This document shows positions 44,340-53,571 of a stretch of 64,000 nt of DNA, piece after piece. Location of the stretch: the NCBI RefSeq assembly GCF_004331385.1, contig NZ_SJON01000008.1:1-64000 (forward strand), read 5' to 3'. Under the pieces are notes generated by a model. That model was given only the letters and a program-made list of their open reading frames with translations. It was not told the origin of the DNA and made no database searches. Origin of the DNA: Enterobacter quasihormaechei (lineage in GTDB: Bacteria; Pseudomonadota; Gammaproteobacteria; Enterobacterales; Enterobacteriaceae). Both the position numbers and the translations under genes were made by a program. How positions within the stretch are numbered: position 1 is the first letter of the stretch; each line of letters starts with the position of its first letter.

Positions 44340-44834
44340 CTACCTCCGGCTATGCAGCTGAAAAGAGAACATCCATCGCCCCTGGCTATCCTGTTGCAGT
44401 TCGCCTTCCGGCCCCGGGTTAAAACCCGCCACCCTTTTTAGCGCATCGGTCATGGCGGAGAGCGTCGGGAGTGAGGAGGCATAACCTGTCAGGATCAGCG
44501 AGGGTGGCTGGTAACGCAGCGCCGTCAGCCAAGCCTGCTGGGGCATGGCGCCAGCGAGAGATTCCAGCGCGGGTTGCCAGGCCACCGGCTCGGGCGGCTG
44601 AGAAAGGGTATTCAGCGCCGCAGGCTGCGGCTGACGGGCTTTCAATACCTTCTGCACCGCACGCGTGCCCGCCAGATCGCTTTGCAACGCCTGTGACGAT
44701 AGAGACTGAGCCGCCCGCAGGCTAACGCCGCCCGCCAGCATCACCAGCAACGAGGCGACGTACAGCAGGCCCCAGAAGCGCAGGCGCCGAACACGCTGTT
44801 TCCGACGCCACGGTAAAAGATTGGGCATGCTCAT
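44340..44834 (-). CDS. hofN: PilN-like protein HofN
   Basis: 164 residues, about 15 shorter than E. coli HofN. The N-terminus MSMPNLLPWRRKQRVRRLRF ends in the PilN-type LPWR signature, then one membrane segment (about 23-40) and a periplasmic coil. The start ATG at 44834 shares a base with the hofM stop (TGATG). The codon before it is TTG. Confidence 0.87.
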   Translation of the reverse strand: MSMPNLLPWRRKQRVRRLRFWGLLYVASLLVMLAGGVSLRAAQSLSSQALQSDLAGTRAVQKVLKARQPQPAALNTLSQPPEPVAWQPALESLAGAMPQQAWLTALRYQPPSLILTGYASSLPTLSAMTDALKRVAGFNPGPEGELQQDSQGRWMFSFQLHSRR

Positions 44835-45607
44835 CAACGTGCCTCGCTCATGGCCAGCGCCAGGGCGACGGTGTACTCAGCACCGCATTCAGGCAGCGGC
44901 GGCTGACACAGCGTCACCGCTTCCCAGGGATCACGAGCAGCATCAAAAACGGCGATGTCAGAAGCAGACAGCGCAAGCAGCGCCGCCAGCTCATTCACCG
45001 TCGCCGCTTCTGTGGTATAGCGCCGCCCCCACTGATGGCGCATCGCCCATAACCACTGGTCTTCATCCCTCCAGGCCACGCACCGGGCGGGTTCAACAGC
45101 AGAGAGAAGATTAGCCAGCGCGCCGGCATCCGGGGCGATGGCGGCCAGGCGCAAACGCAGCGCTTTCGCCAGCGACAGCAGAGTATCGACCTCTCTGTTT
45201 TGCGCCGCGGTGACATGAAATGTGTTGCTGAACGTATCCTGCGCGTAGTCAAAGCAGAGCGTATCGGCGGGCATCTCCAGCTCACGTGCTAATGTGGCCC
45301 CTACCCAGGTGAGCTGTTCGCTGTCGCGCAAGGCTACGTTGGGCCGGGGCAACGTGCGTTGCAGCACGCGCGTCGCCGGAAATGAGAGAAAAACCCGATG
45401 CGCGTGCGGCAACGTTTTCCGCCAACCGCGTAATGCATTAACCAGTTGATCGGGCTTGAGTATTTTCCCTTCCCCGATAATGCCGTCCGACAGCGGCACG
45501 GCCCACCAGCGGCGTAAACGCCAGCCGGCCCGCTCCCGGGTCAGCGCCACCGCGACCACCTTATCCTGTTGAATATGAACGCCTGTTTGCCACGTTTTAA
45601 AAGCCAT
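44834..45607 (-). CDS. hofM: PilM-like protein HofM
   Basis: 257 residues, actin-like PilM family. It is the cytoplasmic member of the PilMNOP alignment subcomplex, here opening hofMNOPQ. Sequence starts MAFKTWQTGVHIQQDKVVAVAL. It is divergent from mrcA across 120 bp. In Haemophilus the comABCDE homologues are needed for competence. Confidence 0.88.
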   Translation of the reverse strand: MAFKTWQTGVHIQQDKVVAVALTRERAGWRLRRWWAVPLSDGIIGEGKILKPDQLVNALRGWRKTLPHAHRVFLSFPATRVLQRTLPRPNVALRDSEQLTWVGATLARELEMPADTLCFDYAQDTFSNTFHVTAAQNREVDTLLSLAKALRLRLAAIAPDAGALANLLSAVEPARCVAWRDEDQWLWAMRHQWGRRYTTEAATVNELAALLALSASDIAVFDAARDPWEAVTLCQPPLPECGAEYTVALALAMSEAR

Positions 45608-45727
45608 GCTTCACGATCTCCTTATCGCCCGTCGGAGTGACGGCTATATCAATGAATCAGGCTTGCCTTTATACTACCGCGCGATTGTTTAGAAACTGCC
45701 CAGGCTAAACCAAATGGGAAATCTCCG

Positions 45728-48280
45728 GTGAAGTTCGTAAAGTATTTATTGATCCTTGCAGTCTGTTGCATTCTGCTGGGAGCAGGCTCGATTATTGGTT
45801 TGTACAAATATGTCGAGCCGCAACTACCTGATGTCGCCACGCTTCGTGATGTGCGGCTCCAGATCCCTATGCAGGTCTATAGCGCCGACGGTGAACTGAT
45901 GGCGCAATACGGCGAGAAACGTCGTATCCCGTTGACCTTAAATGAAATTCCGCCCGTCATGGTGAAGGCCTTTATCGCCACCGAGGACAGCCGTTTTTAC
46001 GAGCACCACGGTGTGGATCCGGTCGGTATTTTCCGTGCGGCAAGCGTGGCGCTGTTCTCTGGTCATGCCTCTCAGGGGGCAAGTACCATTACCCAGCAGC
46101 TGGCGCGTAACTTCTTCCTTAGCCCGGAAAAGACGCTAATGCGTAAGATCAAAGAGGTGTTCCTCGCGATCCGCATTGAGCAACTGCTGAGCAAAGACGA
46201 GATCCTTGAGCTTTACCTCAACAAGATCTATCTGGGCTACCGCGCCTATGGCGTAGGGGCAGCGGCGCAGGTCTATTTTGGTAAGTCGATCGATCAGCTC
46301 ACGCTGAGCGAAATGGCGACCATTGCCGGCCTGCCAAAAGCGCCGTCCACGTTTAACCCGCTCTACTCGCTGGACCGCGCCACCGCGCGTCGCAACGTGG
46401 TGCTGTCGCGTATGCTGAGCGAAGGCTACATCAGCCAGGATGACTACAATCGGGCGCGCGGCGAGGTTATCGACGCCAATTACCATGCGCCGGAAATTGC
46501 TTTCTCATCGCCGTATCTGACGGAAATGGTTCGCCAGGAGATGGTGCGCCGTTACGGCGACAAAGCGTATGAAGACGGCTATCGCGTTTACACCACCGTG
46601 ACCCGCAAGGTGCAGCAGGCTGCCCAGCAGGCGGTGCGTAATAACGTGATGGATTACGATATGCGTCACGGCTATCGCGGCCCGTCTAACGTGCTGTGGA
46701 GAGTGGGCGAAGGCGCATGGGACAGCAAAAAAATCACTGATTCCCTGAAGGCGCTGCCGACCTATGGCCCGCTGCGTCCGGCGGTGGTAACCCAGGCCGA
46801 TCCGCAGGAAGCGGTGGCAATGATGGCCGATGGCACCTCTGTGTCGCTGCGCATGGAGGGTGTCCGCTGGGCGCGTCCGTACCGCTCCGACACTCTTCAG
46901 GGCCCGACGCCGCGTAAAGTGACCGATGTCGTACAAATCGGACAACAAATCTGGGTACGTCAGGTCGGTGATGCCTGGTGGCTGGCGCAGGTGCCGGACG
47001 TCAACTCTGCCCTGGTCTCCATCAATCCGCAAAACGGTGCCGTGATGGCGCTGGTGGGCGGGTTCGATTTCAACCAGAGCAAATTTAACCGCGCAACCCA
47101 GGCGCTGCGTCAGGTCGGTTCGAACATCAAACCGTTCCTGTATACCGCGGCGATGGACAAAGGGCTGACGCTCGCCAGTATTCTCAACGACGTGCCAATT
47201 TCCCGCTGGGATGCCGGTGCGGGCTCTGACTGGCAGCCGAAGAACTCCCCGGCGCAATACGCTGGCCCTATCCGTCTTCGTCAGGGGCTTGGCCAGTCGA
47301 AGAACGTGGTCATGGTTCGCGCGATGCGTGCGATGGGCGTTGATTATGCAGCAGAGTATCTGCAACGCTTCGGCTTCCCGGCGCAAAACATCGTCCATAC
47401 CGAATCTCTGGCGCTCGGCTCCGCGTCCTTTACGCCGCTTCAGGTCGCGCGTGGATACTCGGTGATGGCGAACGGCGGCTTCCTGGTCGATCCGTATTTC
47501 ATCAGCAAAATCGAGAACGATCAGGGCGGCGTGCTGTTTGAAGCGAAGCCGAAAATTGCCTGCCCTGAATGCGATATCCCGGTGATTTACGGCGACACGC
47601 CAAAATCTAATGTCCTTGAAAACAAGGATATGGAAGATGTGGCGATCTCTCAGGAACGTCAGAACCTGACGGTGCCGCAGCCTCAGCTGGAACAGGCTAA
47701 TCAGGCGCTGGTCGCCCAGAGCGGCGCGCAGGAGTATGCTCCGCACGTCATCAGCACCCCGCTGTCGTTCCTGATTAAGAGCGCGCTGAACACCAACATC
47801 TTTGGCGAACCGGGCTGGCAAGGCACCGGGTGGCGAGCGGGCCGCGATTTGCAGCGCCGCGACATTGGCGGCAAAACCGGCACCACCAACAGTTCAAAAG
47901 ATGCCTGGTTCTCAGGTTATGGCCCGGGCGTTGTCACCTCGGTCTGGATTGGTTTTGACGATCACCGCCGTACTCTGGGGCGCACAACCGCTTCTGGCGC
48001 GATTAAAGATCAGATTTCCGGTTACGAGGGCGGGGCGAAGAGTGCGCAGCCGGCCTGGGATGCTTACATGAAGGCCGCTCTTGACGGCGTACCGGAGCAG
48101 CCGCTAACGCCTCCGCCGGGCATTGTCACGGTCAATATTGACCGCAGCACCGGGCAGCTGGCGAATGGCGGCAACAGCCGCGCAGAGTATTTCATCGAGG
48201 GCACGCAGCCAACCACGCAGGCGGTGCACGAGGTGGGTACCGAAATCATTGATAACGGCGAAACGCACGAGCTCTTCTGA
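45728..48280 (+). CDS. mrcA: penicillin-binding protein 1a
   Basis: 850 residues, class A PBP. One N-terminal membrane anchor (about 5-27), a GT51 transglycosylase domain with EDSRFYEHHGVDPVGIFRA (about 86-104) and a transpeptidase domain with the SxxK serine in GSNIKPF (about 465) and KTGTT (about 718). It polymerises and cross-links peptidoglycan with LpoA. Start is GTG at 45728. Divergent from hofM; followed by a REP unit and terminator before nudE. Confidence 0.98.
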   Translation: MKFVKYLLILAVCCILLGAGSIIGLYKYVEPQLPDVATLRDVRLQIPMQVYSADGELMAQYGEKRRIPLTLNEIPPVMVKAFIATEDSRFYEHHGVDPVGIFRAASVALFSGHASQGASTITQQLARNFFLSPEKTLMRKIKEVFLAIRIEQLLSKDEILELYLNKIYLGYRAYGVGAAAQVYFGKSIDQLTLSEMATIAGLPKAPSTFNPLYSLDRATARRNVVLSRMLSEGYISQDDYNRARGEVIDANYHAPEIAFSSPYLTEMVRQEMVRRYGDKAYEDGYRVYTTVTRKVQQAAQQAVRNNVMDYDMRHGYRGPSNVLWRVGEGAWDSKKITDSLKALPTYGPLRPAVVTQADPQEAVAMMADGTSVSLRMEGVRWARPYRSDTLQGPTPRKVTDVVQIGQQIWVRQVGDAWWLAQVPDVNSALVSINPQNGAVMALVGGFDFNQSKFNRATQALRQVGSNIKPFLYTAAMDKGLTLASILNDVPISRWDAGAGSDWQPKNSPAQYAGPIRLRQGLGQSKNVVMVRAMRAMGVDYAAEYLQRFGFPAQNIVHTESLALGSASFTPLQVARGYSVMANGGFLVDPYFISKIENDQGGVLFEAKPKIACPECDIPVIYGDTPKSNVLENKDMEDVAISQERQNLTVPQPQLEQANQALVAQSGAQEYAPHVISTPLSFLIKSALNTNIFGEPGWQGTGWRAGRDLQRRDIGGKTGTTNSSKDAWFSGYGPGVVTSVWIGFDDHRRTLGRTTASGAIKDQISGYEGGAKSAQPAWDAYMKAALDGVPEQPLTPPPGIVTVNIDRSTGQLANGGNSRAEYFIEGTQPTTQAVHEVGTEIIDNGETHELF

Positions 48281-48293
48281 CGCCGACAAAAAA

Positions 48294-48325
48294 GCCGGGT
48301 GGCGACGACGCCTGACCCGGCCTAC
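48294..48325. repeat. REP unit after mrcA
   Basis: Single REP-like palindrome, GCCGGGTGGCGACGACGCCT with its GACCCGGCCTAC arm, between the convergent mrcA and nudE genes and immediately before their shared terminator. Confidence 0.8.
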
Positions 48326-48335
48326 AGCGTAATGC

Positions 48336-48363
48336 AAAACGGCAACCATCGGTTGCCGTTTTT
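48336..48363. terminator. bidirectional terminator between mrcA and nudE
   Basis: A 12-bp stem AAAACGGCAACC / GGTTGCCGTTTT (48336-48347 and 48351-48362) with loop ATC and T or A runs on both sides. Convergent genes mrcA (plus) and nudE (minus) share it. Confidence 0.9.
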
Positions 48364-48373
48364 ACGGGTGGCG

Positions 48374-48934
48374 CTACAAACGCCCCTGCCCCTTCAGCCA
48401 CTCCCGCACCAGGAACAGTGCGCTCACGTTGCGCGCCTCGTTAAAGTCAGGATCTTCCAGCAAATCCATCAGGTGGGCCAGCGGCCAGCGAACCTGCGGC
48501 AGCGGTTCCGGCTCGTCTCCTTCCAGCGATTCAGGATAGAGATCTTCCGCGACAACAATGTTCATTTTGCTGGAAAAATAGGATGGCGCCATGCTCAGCT
48601 TTTTCAGGAACGTCAGCTCCTTCGCGCCAAAACCGACTTCTTCTTTCAGCTCCCGGTTTGCTGCTTCAAAAACCGTTTCGCCCGGGTCGATCAGTCCTTT
48701 GGAAAAGCCCAGCTCGTAGGATTCAATGCCCACGGCGTATTCACGAATGAGGATCAGGTGCTCGTCGACAATGGGCACAATCATCACCGCTTCGCGCGTG
48801 GAGGGGCGCATACGTTCATAAACACGACGCACGCCGTTGCTGAATTCCAGATCCACGCTTTCAACATTAAACAGACGCGATTTCGCGACGGTTTCAACAT
48901 TCAGAATGGTGGGCTTTTGTAAGGGTTTGGTCAT
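48374..48934 (-). CDS. nudE: ADP compounds hydrolase NudE
   Basis: 186 residues, Nudix hydrolase. The Nudix box GLIDPGETVFEAANRELKEE is intact (about residues 82-104). In E. coli it hydrolyses Ap3A, ADP-ribose and NADH-type substrates to AMP and others. Monocistronic, convergent with mrcA; a 327-bp gap separates it from divergent igaA. Confidence 0.96.
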   Translation of the reverse strand: MTKPLQKPTILNVETVAKSRLFNVESVDLEFSNGVRRVYERMRPSTREAVMIVPIVDEHLILIREYAVGIESYELGFSKGLIDPGETVFEAANRELKEEVGFGAKELTFLKKLSMAPSYFSSKMNIVVAEDLYPESLEGDEPEPLPQVRWPLAHLMDLLEDPDFNEARNVSALFLVREWLKGQGRL

Positions 48935-49261
48935 CTTGACGGGTCTTTGCTGGGTGAACTGGCTTTATTGTGCGATACGCCGCACGGTTTCGGCAATGTC
49001 AATTGCTCTTTATTTACATTTATGCAACGTAACTGAATGCGATTCTCATTTCAAAACAAATGTCAAGAGGTTGAAATGTTTCCAGGAATTTGCTGATATC
49101 GCGCCGGAACAGGCTTTGGTATCATTACCGGTCACTGGGATGCGCGTCAACATGCTCAAGTTAGACTCCATACTTGCCGATAGCCGACCACAGAATCTCA
49201 TTCATTGTACAAAAGGTGCGACTGACAACACCTGTAAGAAGATAAGTAAGATGGGGAAAGC
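48935..49261. other. nudE-igaA divergent intergenic region
   Basis: 327 bp with no gene. It must hold the promoters of nudE and igaA; I see an AT-rich stretch around 49005-49075 but no clear -35/-10 pair or operator. The igaA ATG is preceded by GGGGAAAG. The reading frame through this gap (48837-49265) is not protein-like. Confidence 0.6.
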
Positions 49262-51400
49262 ATGAGCACCATTTTGATTTTTCTCGCTGCTGTGCTGGCC
49301 TGCGCGTCGATTGCGGTGTGGGTATTCAGGCGCCGCGTACATCGCCGTTATCGGCTGCCCTTTTTAAACGCGTTCGCCGGGGCAAACACGCGCAAGCTCT
49401 CGCCAGAGGAACGCAGCACCGTTGAGCAGTATCTCGACACGCTGAACCGATCCCGGCTTTCGCCTGGCCCTACCGGCGCCAGCACCGCCCCCGTATCGCT
49501 TAACCTGAACGCACAAAGCGACACCGTTCTGTGCGTGACGCGCTCCATTACCCGCTACGGCATCACTACCGACGATCCCAACAAGTGGCGTTACTATCTC
49601 GATTCTGTTGAAGTCCACCTGCCGCCCTTCTGGGAGCAGTATATTAACGATGAAAACAGCGTCGAGCTCATCCATACCGATACGTTGCCGCTGGTTATTT
49701 CCCTTAATGGTCATACCCTGAGCGAATATGTTCAGGAAGCGCCACGCTTTGCGCTGGAGCGCGCGAGCGGAACGCAGGCCTCCATTCGCGGTGAAGAGAC
49801 AGAGCAGATTGAACTGCTGAACATCCGTCAGGAGACGCATGAAGAGTACATCCTGAGCCGCCCGGATGGCATTCGCGAAGCGGTGCTGATTGTCGTCTCG
49901 TTCCTGCTCTTTTTCATCTGCCTGCTGACGCCGGACGTGTTTGTTCCGTGGCTCGCGGGTGGCGCGGTACTGCTTCTGGCCGCCGGACTGTGGGGCATAT
50001 TTGCCCCGCCGGCAAAAACCTCGTTACGTGAAATTCACTGCCTGCGCGGAACCCCAAAACGCTGGGGACTGTTCGGCGAGAACGATCAGGAACATATCAA
50101 CAATATCTCGCTCGGGATCATCGATCTTATCTATCCGCGCCACTGGCAGCCGTGGATTGCGCAGGACCTGGGCCAAAAAACGGATATTGATATCTATCTC
50201 GACCGCCACGTTGTACGCCAGGGACGTTATTTGTCCCTGCACGATGAAGTGAAAAACTTCCCGCTTCAGCACTGGCTTCGCAGCGCGGTGATTGCCGGTG
50301 GTGCTGCGCTCGTCTTCGTTATGCTGCTGCTCTTCGTGCCGCTGGATATGCCAATTAAGTTTACCCTGTCGTGGATCAAAGGGGCGCAAACCGTGGAAGC
50401 CACCAGCGTCCAGCAGCTTGAAGAAGCGGGTGTCCGCGTGGGAGATACGTTGCGGCTGAAAGGTACCGGGATGTGTAATATCCACACACCGGGCGCCTGG
50501 AACACGCGCCAGAACTCGCCGTTCGCGCCGTTCGACTGCTCTCAGATCATCTGGAATAATGCCTCTCCGCTGCCGCTGCCGGAATCGGATGTGGTCAATA
50601 AGGCCACCGCGCTCACCCAGACGATTAATCGCCAGCTCCATCCGAAACCGGATGATGATTCTCGCGTGAGCCCTGCCCTGCGCTCGGCCATTCAGAAGTC
50701 GGGCATGGTGCTGCTGGATAACTTTGGCGAAATCGTCCTGAAAACTGAAGATCTCTGTTCCGCTCAGGATGACTGTATCCGGCTTAAGAACGCGCTGGTC
50801 AACCTCGGCAACAGCAAGGACTGGGATGCGCTGGTGAAACGCGCCGAAGCGGGACGCCTCGACGGCGTGAACGTGCTTCTGCGTCCGGTCAGCGCCGAGT
50901 CGCTGGATAACCTGGTGGCGACGTCTACCGCCCCCTTCGTGCTGCGAGAAACCACCCGTGCGGCCCAGGCGCTTAACAGCCCGGCGCCAGGCGGATTTGT
51001 GATTGCCAGCGATGAAGGCAGCGACCTGGTGGATCAACCCTACCCGCAGGTTTCACTTTATGACTATCCTGCTCAGGAACAGTGGAGCGAATTTCAGCGT
51101 CTGGCGCAGATGCTGATGCGAACGCCGTTCAGCGCAGAAGGGATCGTCACTACCCTGTTTACCGACGCCAACGGCACGCGTCATATTGGCCTGCACCGCA
51201 TGCCGGACAGCGCTGGCCTGTGGCGCTACGTAGGAACATCTCTGCTGCTGATTGCGATGCTGGCGTGCATTGTCTGGAACGGTTATCAGGCCGTACGCCG
51301 CTACCAGCGCTCCCGCACGCGACTGGCAGACATCCAGGCCTACTACGAAAATTGCCTTAACCCGAAACTGATCTCCTCTTCTGAGAGCCTGATCGGATAA
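49262..51400 (+). CDS. igaA: Rcs pathway inhibitor IgaA
   Basis: 712 residues, polytopic inner membrane protein, E. coli yrfF homologue. Membrane segments lie at the N-terminus (about 2-20), near 205-245, near 340-360 and near the C-terminus (about 655-675), with a large periplasmic domain between. IgaA holds the Rcs phosphorelay off through RcsD and is essential where Rcs is functional; RcsF relieves it during envelope stress. It precedes yrfG by 64 bp. Confidence 0.96.
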   Translation: MSTILIFLAAVLACASIAVWVFRRRVHRRYRLPFLNAFAGANTRKLSPEERSTVEQYLDTLNRSRLSPGPTGASTAPVSLNLNAQSDTVLCVTRSITRYGITTDDPNKWRYYLDSVEVHLPPFWEQYINDENSVELIHTDTLPLVISLNGHTLSEYVQEAPRFALERASGTQASIRGEETEQIELLNIRQETHEEYILSRPDGIREAVLIVVSFLLFFICLLTPDVFVPWLAGGAVLLLAAGLWGIFAPPAKTSLREIHCLRGTPKRWGLFGENDQEHINNISLGIIDLIYPRHWQPWIAQDLGQKTDIDIYLDRHVVRQGRYLSLHDEVKNFPLQHWLRSAVIAGGAALVFVMLLLFVPLDMPIKFTLSWIKGAQTVEATSVQQLEEAGVRVGDTLRLKGTGMCNIHTPGAWNTRQNSPFAPFDCSQIIWNNASPLPLPESDVVNKATALTQTINRQLHPKPDDDSRVSPALRSAIQKSGMVLLDNFGEIVLKTEDLCSAQDDCIRLKNALVNLGNSKDWDALVKRAEAGRLDGVNVLLRPVSAESLDNLVATSTAPFVLRETTRAAQALNSPAPGGFVIASDEGSDLVDQPYPQVSLYDYPAQEQWSEFQRLAQMLMRTPFSAEGIVTTLFTDANGTRHIGLHRMPDSAGLWRYVGTSLLLIAMLACIVWNGYQAVRRYQRSRTRLADIQAYYENCLNPKLISSSESLIG

Positions 51401-51464
51401 CGTCCCTGCGCGACAAGTTGTGCTACCCTGTCGCGCACGTTTCTTCTGGCTGGAGTTCCCCCTT

Positions 51465-52148
51465 ATGCATCTTGATATCGACTGGCAGGCGGTCGATACC
51501 GTCCTGCTTGATATGGACGGCACGCTGCTCGATCTCGCCTTTGATAACTATTTCTGGCAAAAGCTGGTCCCGGAAACATACGGTGAACAGCAGGGGATCT
51601 CCCCGGCGGAAGCGCAGGAATTCATTCGCTCGCAATATAGCGCGGTGCAGCATACGCTAAACTGGTACTGTCTTGACTACTGGAGCGAGCGACTCGGTCT
51701 GGATATTTGTGCCATGACCACCGCCCAGGGCGCACGCGCCGTACTGCGTGACGATACGGTCCCGTTTCTGGACGCGCTGAAAGCCTGCGGTAAGCGCCGC
51801 ATTTTGCTGACAAATGCGCATCCCCATAACCTGGCCGTGAAGCTGGAACATACCGGTCTTGCTTCACACCTTGATTTATTGCTTTCCACCCACACATTTG
51901 GTTATCCGAAAGAGGATCAGCGGTTGTGGCATGCCGTGGTGGAAGAGACCGGTTTACAGCCGGAACGGACGCTGTTCATTGACGACAGCGAGCCCATTCT
52001 GGATTCTGCGGCCGCATTTGGCATTCGCTATTGCCTGGGCGTGACCAATCCTGATTCCGGCCTGGCTGAAAAAAGCTATCTGCGACATCCGGGGCTGAAC
52101 GACTATCGCCGGATGATCCCCTCACTTACCGTGAAGGAGACGCCATGA
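51465..52148 (+). CDS. yrfG: GMP/IMP nucleotidase YrfG
   Basis: 227 residues, HAD superfamily. Motif I LLDMDGTLLDL (about 14-24), motif II TNAHP, motif III with DDSEPIL (about 180). The E. coli homologue dephosphorylates GMP and IMP. I start at MHLDIDWQAVDTV (51465), after GGAGTT; a start 15 codons upstream gives unrelated sequence. It overlaps hslR by 4 bp (ATGA). Confidence 0.95.
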   Translation: MHLDIDWQAVDTVLLDMDGTLLDLAFDNYFWQKLVPETYGEQQGISPAEAQEFIRSQYSAVQHTLNWYCLDYWSERLGLDICAMTTAQGARAVLRDDTVPFLDALKACGKRRILLTNAHPHNLAVKLEHTGLASHLDLLLSTHTFGYPKEDQRLWHAVVEETGLQPERTLFIDDSEPILDSAAAFGIRYCLGVTNPDSGLAEKSYLRHPGLNDYRRMIPSLTVKETP

Positions 52149-52546
52149 AAGAAAAACCCTCTGATGGGGTAAGACTGGATAAATGGCTGTGGGCCGCCCG
52201 TTTTTATAAAACGCGCGCCCTTGCCCGTGAAATGGTTGATGGCGGAAAGGTGCATTACAACGGCCAGCGCAGCAAACCGAGCAAGCTGGTTGAACTGAAT
52301 GCCACGTTGACGCTTCGCCAGGGCAACGATGAAAAAACGGTCGTGGTGAAAGCCATTACCGAACAGCGGCGGCCCGCAACCGAAGCCGTTTTGCTTTATG
52401 AAGAGACGGCCCAGAGCATAGAGAAGCGTGAGAAAACCGCGCTGGCGCGCAAAATGAATGCGCTGACCATGCCTCACCCGGACCGGCGACCGGATAAAAA
52501 AGAGCGCCGCGATCTGATGAAATTTAAACACGGTGAGAACGAGTAA
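52145..52546 (+). CDS. hslR: ribosome-associated heat shock protein Hsp15
   Basis: 133 residues. The S4 RNA-binding domain (about 9-70) has VRLDKWLWAARFYKTRALA. Hsp15 binds stalled 50S subunits with a nascent chain and helps recycle them after heat shock. The Lys/Arg-rich C-terminus is typical. The start overlaps yrfG; hslO follows after 24 bp. Confidence 0.96.
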   Translation: MKEKPSDGVRLDKWLWAARFYKTRALAREMVDGGKVHYNGQRSKPSKLVELNATLTLRQGNDEKTVVVKAITEQRRPATEAVLLYEETAQSIEKREKTALARKMNALTMPHPDRRPDKKERRDLMKFKHGENE

Positions 52547-52570
52547 CCCTCACCTGCACGAGAGATGAAA

Positions 52571-53449
52571 ATGGCCCAACACGACCAATTACACCGCTAT
52601 CTGTTTGAACAATTCGCCGTGCGCGGCGAGCTGGTCACCGTATCCGAAACCTGGAAACAGATTCTGGAAAACCACAACTACCCGCTGCCGGTGAAAACCC
52701 TGTTGGGCGAACTGCTGGTTGCCACCAGCCTGCTGACCGCCACGCTGAAATTCGCAGGCGATATTACCGTACAGTTGCAGGGCGATGGCCCAATGTCGCT
52801 GGCGGTAATCAACGGCAATAACCAGCAGCAAATGCGCGGCGTGGCGCGCGTTCAGGGCGATATCCCTGAAAATGCCGATCTGAAAACGCTGGTCGGTAAC
52901 GGCTACCTGGTCATCACCATCTCGCCTGAAGAAGGTGAGCGCTATCAGGGCGTGGTCGGTCTGGAAGGCGATACGCTTGCCGCCTGCCTGGAAGATTATT
53001 TCATGCGTTCCGAACAGCTGCCAACCCGCCTGTTCATCCGTACCGGTGAAGTTGACGGCCAGCCTGCCGCCGGCGGTATGCTGCTCCAGGTTCTGCCTGC
53101 GCAGGATGCGCAGACCAATGATTTCGAGCATCTGGCAACGCTGACGGAAACCATCAAAGCGGAAGAGCTGTTCACCCTGTCGGCGACCGACGTGCTGTGG
53201 CGTCTGTACCACGAAGAAGAAGTGACGGTTTACGATCCGCAGGCGGTGGAATTTAAGTGCACCTGCTCTCGCGAGCGTTGTGCTGGCGCACTGAAAACCC
53301 TGCCGGATGAAGAGATCGACAGCATCATGGCGGAAGACGGTGAAATCGATATGCACTGTGACTACTGCGGTACGCACTACGTGTTCAATTCGATGGATAT
53401 CGCGGAGATCCGCAATAACGCCTCTCCGGCGGATCCGCAGGTTCACTAA
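52571..53449 (+). CDS. hslO: redox-regulated chaperone Hsp33
   Basis: 292 residues. The C-terminal zinc switch has CTC (about 232-234) and CDYC (about 265-268): four Cys bind zinc when reduced; oxidation makes disulfides and activates holdase activity against bleach and heat stress. I choose the ATG at 52571 ([14 protein letters not shown]), giving the E. coli length; an ATG two codons earlier sits too close to the GAGAG ribosome site. Followed by a BIME. Confidence 0.97.
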   Translation: MAQHDQLHRYLFEQFAVRGELVTVSETWKQILENHNYPLPVKTLLGELLVATSLLTATLKFAGDITVQLQGDGPMSLAVINGNNQQQMRGVARVQGDIPENADLKTLVGNGYLVITISPEEGERYQGVVGLEGDTLAACLEDYFMRSEQLPTRLFIRTGEVDGQPAAGGMLLQVLPAQDAQTNDFEHLATLTETIKAEELFTLSATDVLWRLYHEEEVTVYDPQAVEFKCTCSRERCAGALKTLPDEEIDSIMAEDGEIDMHCDYCGTHYVFNSMDIAEIRNNASPADPQVH

Positions 53450-53462
53450 GCTCTGAGCCAGT

Positions 53463-53561
53463 TGCCCGGCGGCGCTATGCTCGCACGGGCCTACAATGAA
53501 TGGTGCAATTTTTTAATATGATTGCTAATTGTAGGCCGGGTAAGCGTAGCGCCACCCGGCA
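53463..53561. repeat. BIME between hslO and yhgE
   Basis: Two inverted REP units: GCCCGGCGGCGCTATGCTCG ending CGGGCCTAC (53463-53494) and the opposed GTAGGCCGGGTAAGCGTAGC ending CCACCCGGC (53531-53560), separated by an AT-rich spacer. It lies between convergent hslO and yhgE. Confidence 0.92.
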
Positions 53562-53571
53562 AGAAAGAGCG

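Noticed and set aside
49030-49070. Possible Fur box upstream of igaA (GAATGCGATTCTCATTT)
   Set aside because: Only about half of the consensus positions match.
48837-49265. 142-codon plus-strand frame across the nudE start and igaA leader
   Set aside because: It overlaps nudE on the opposite strand and has no family resemblance.
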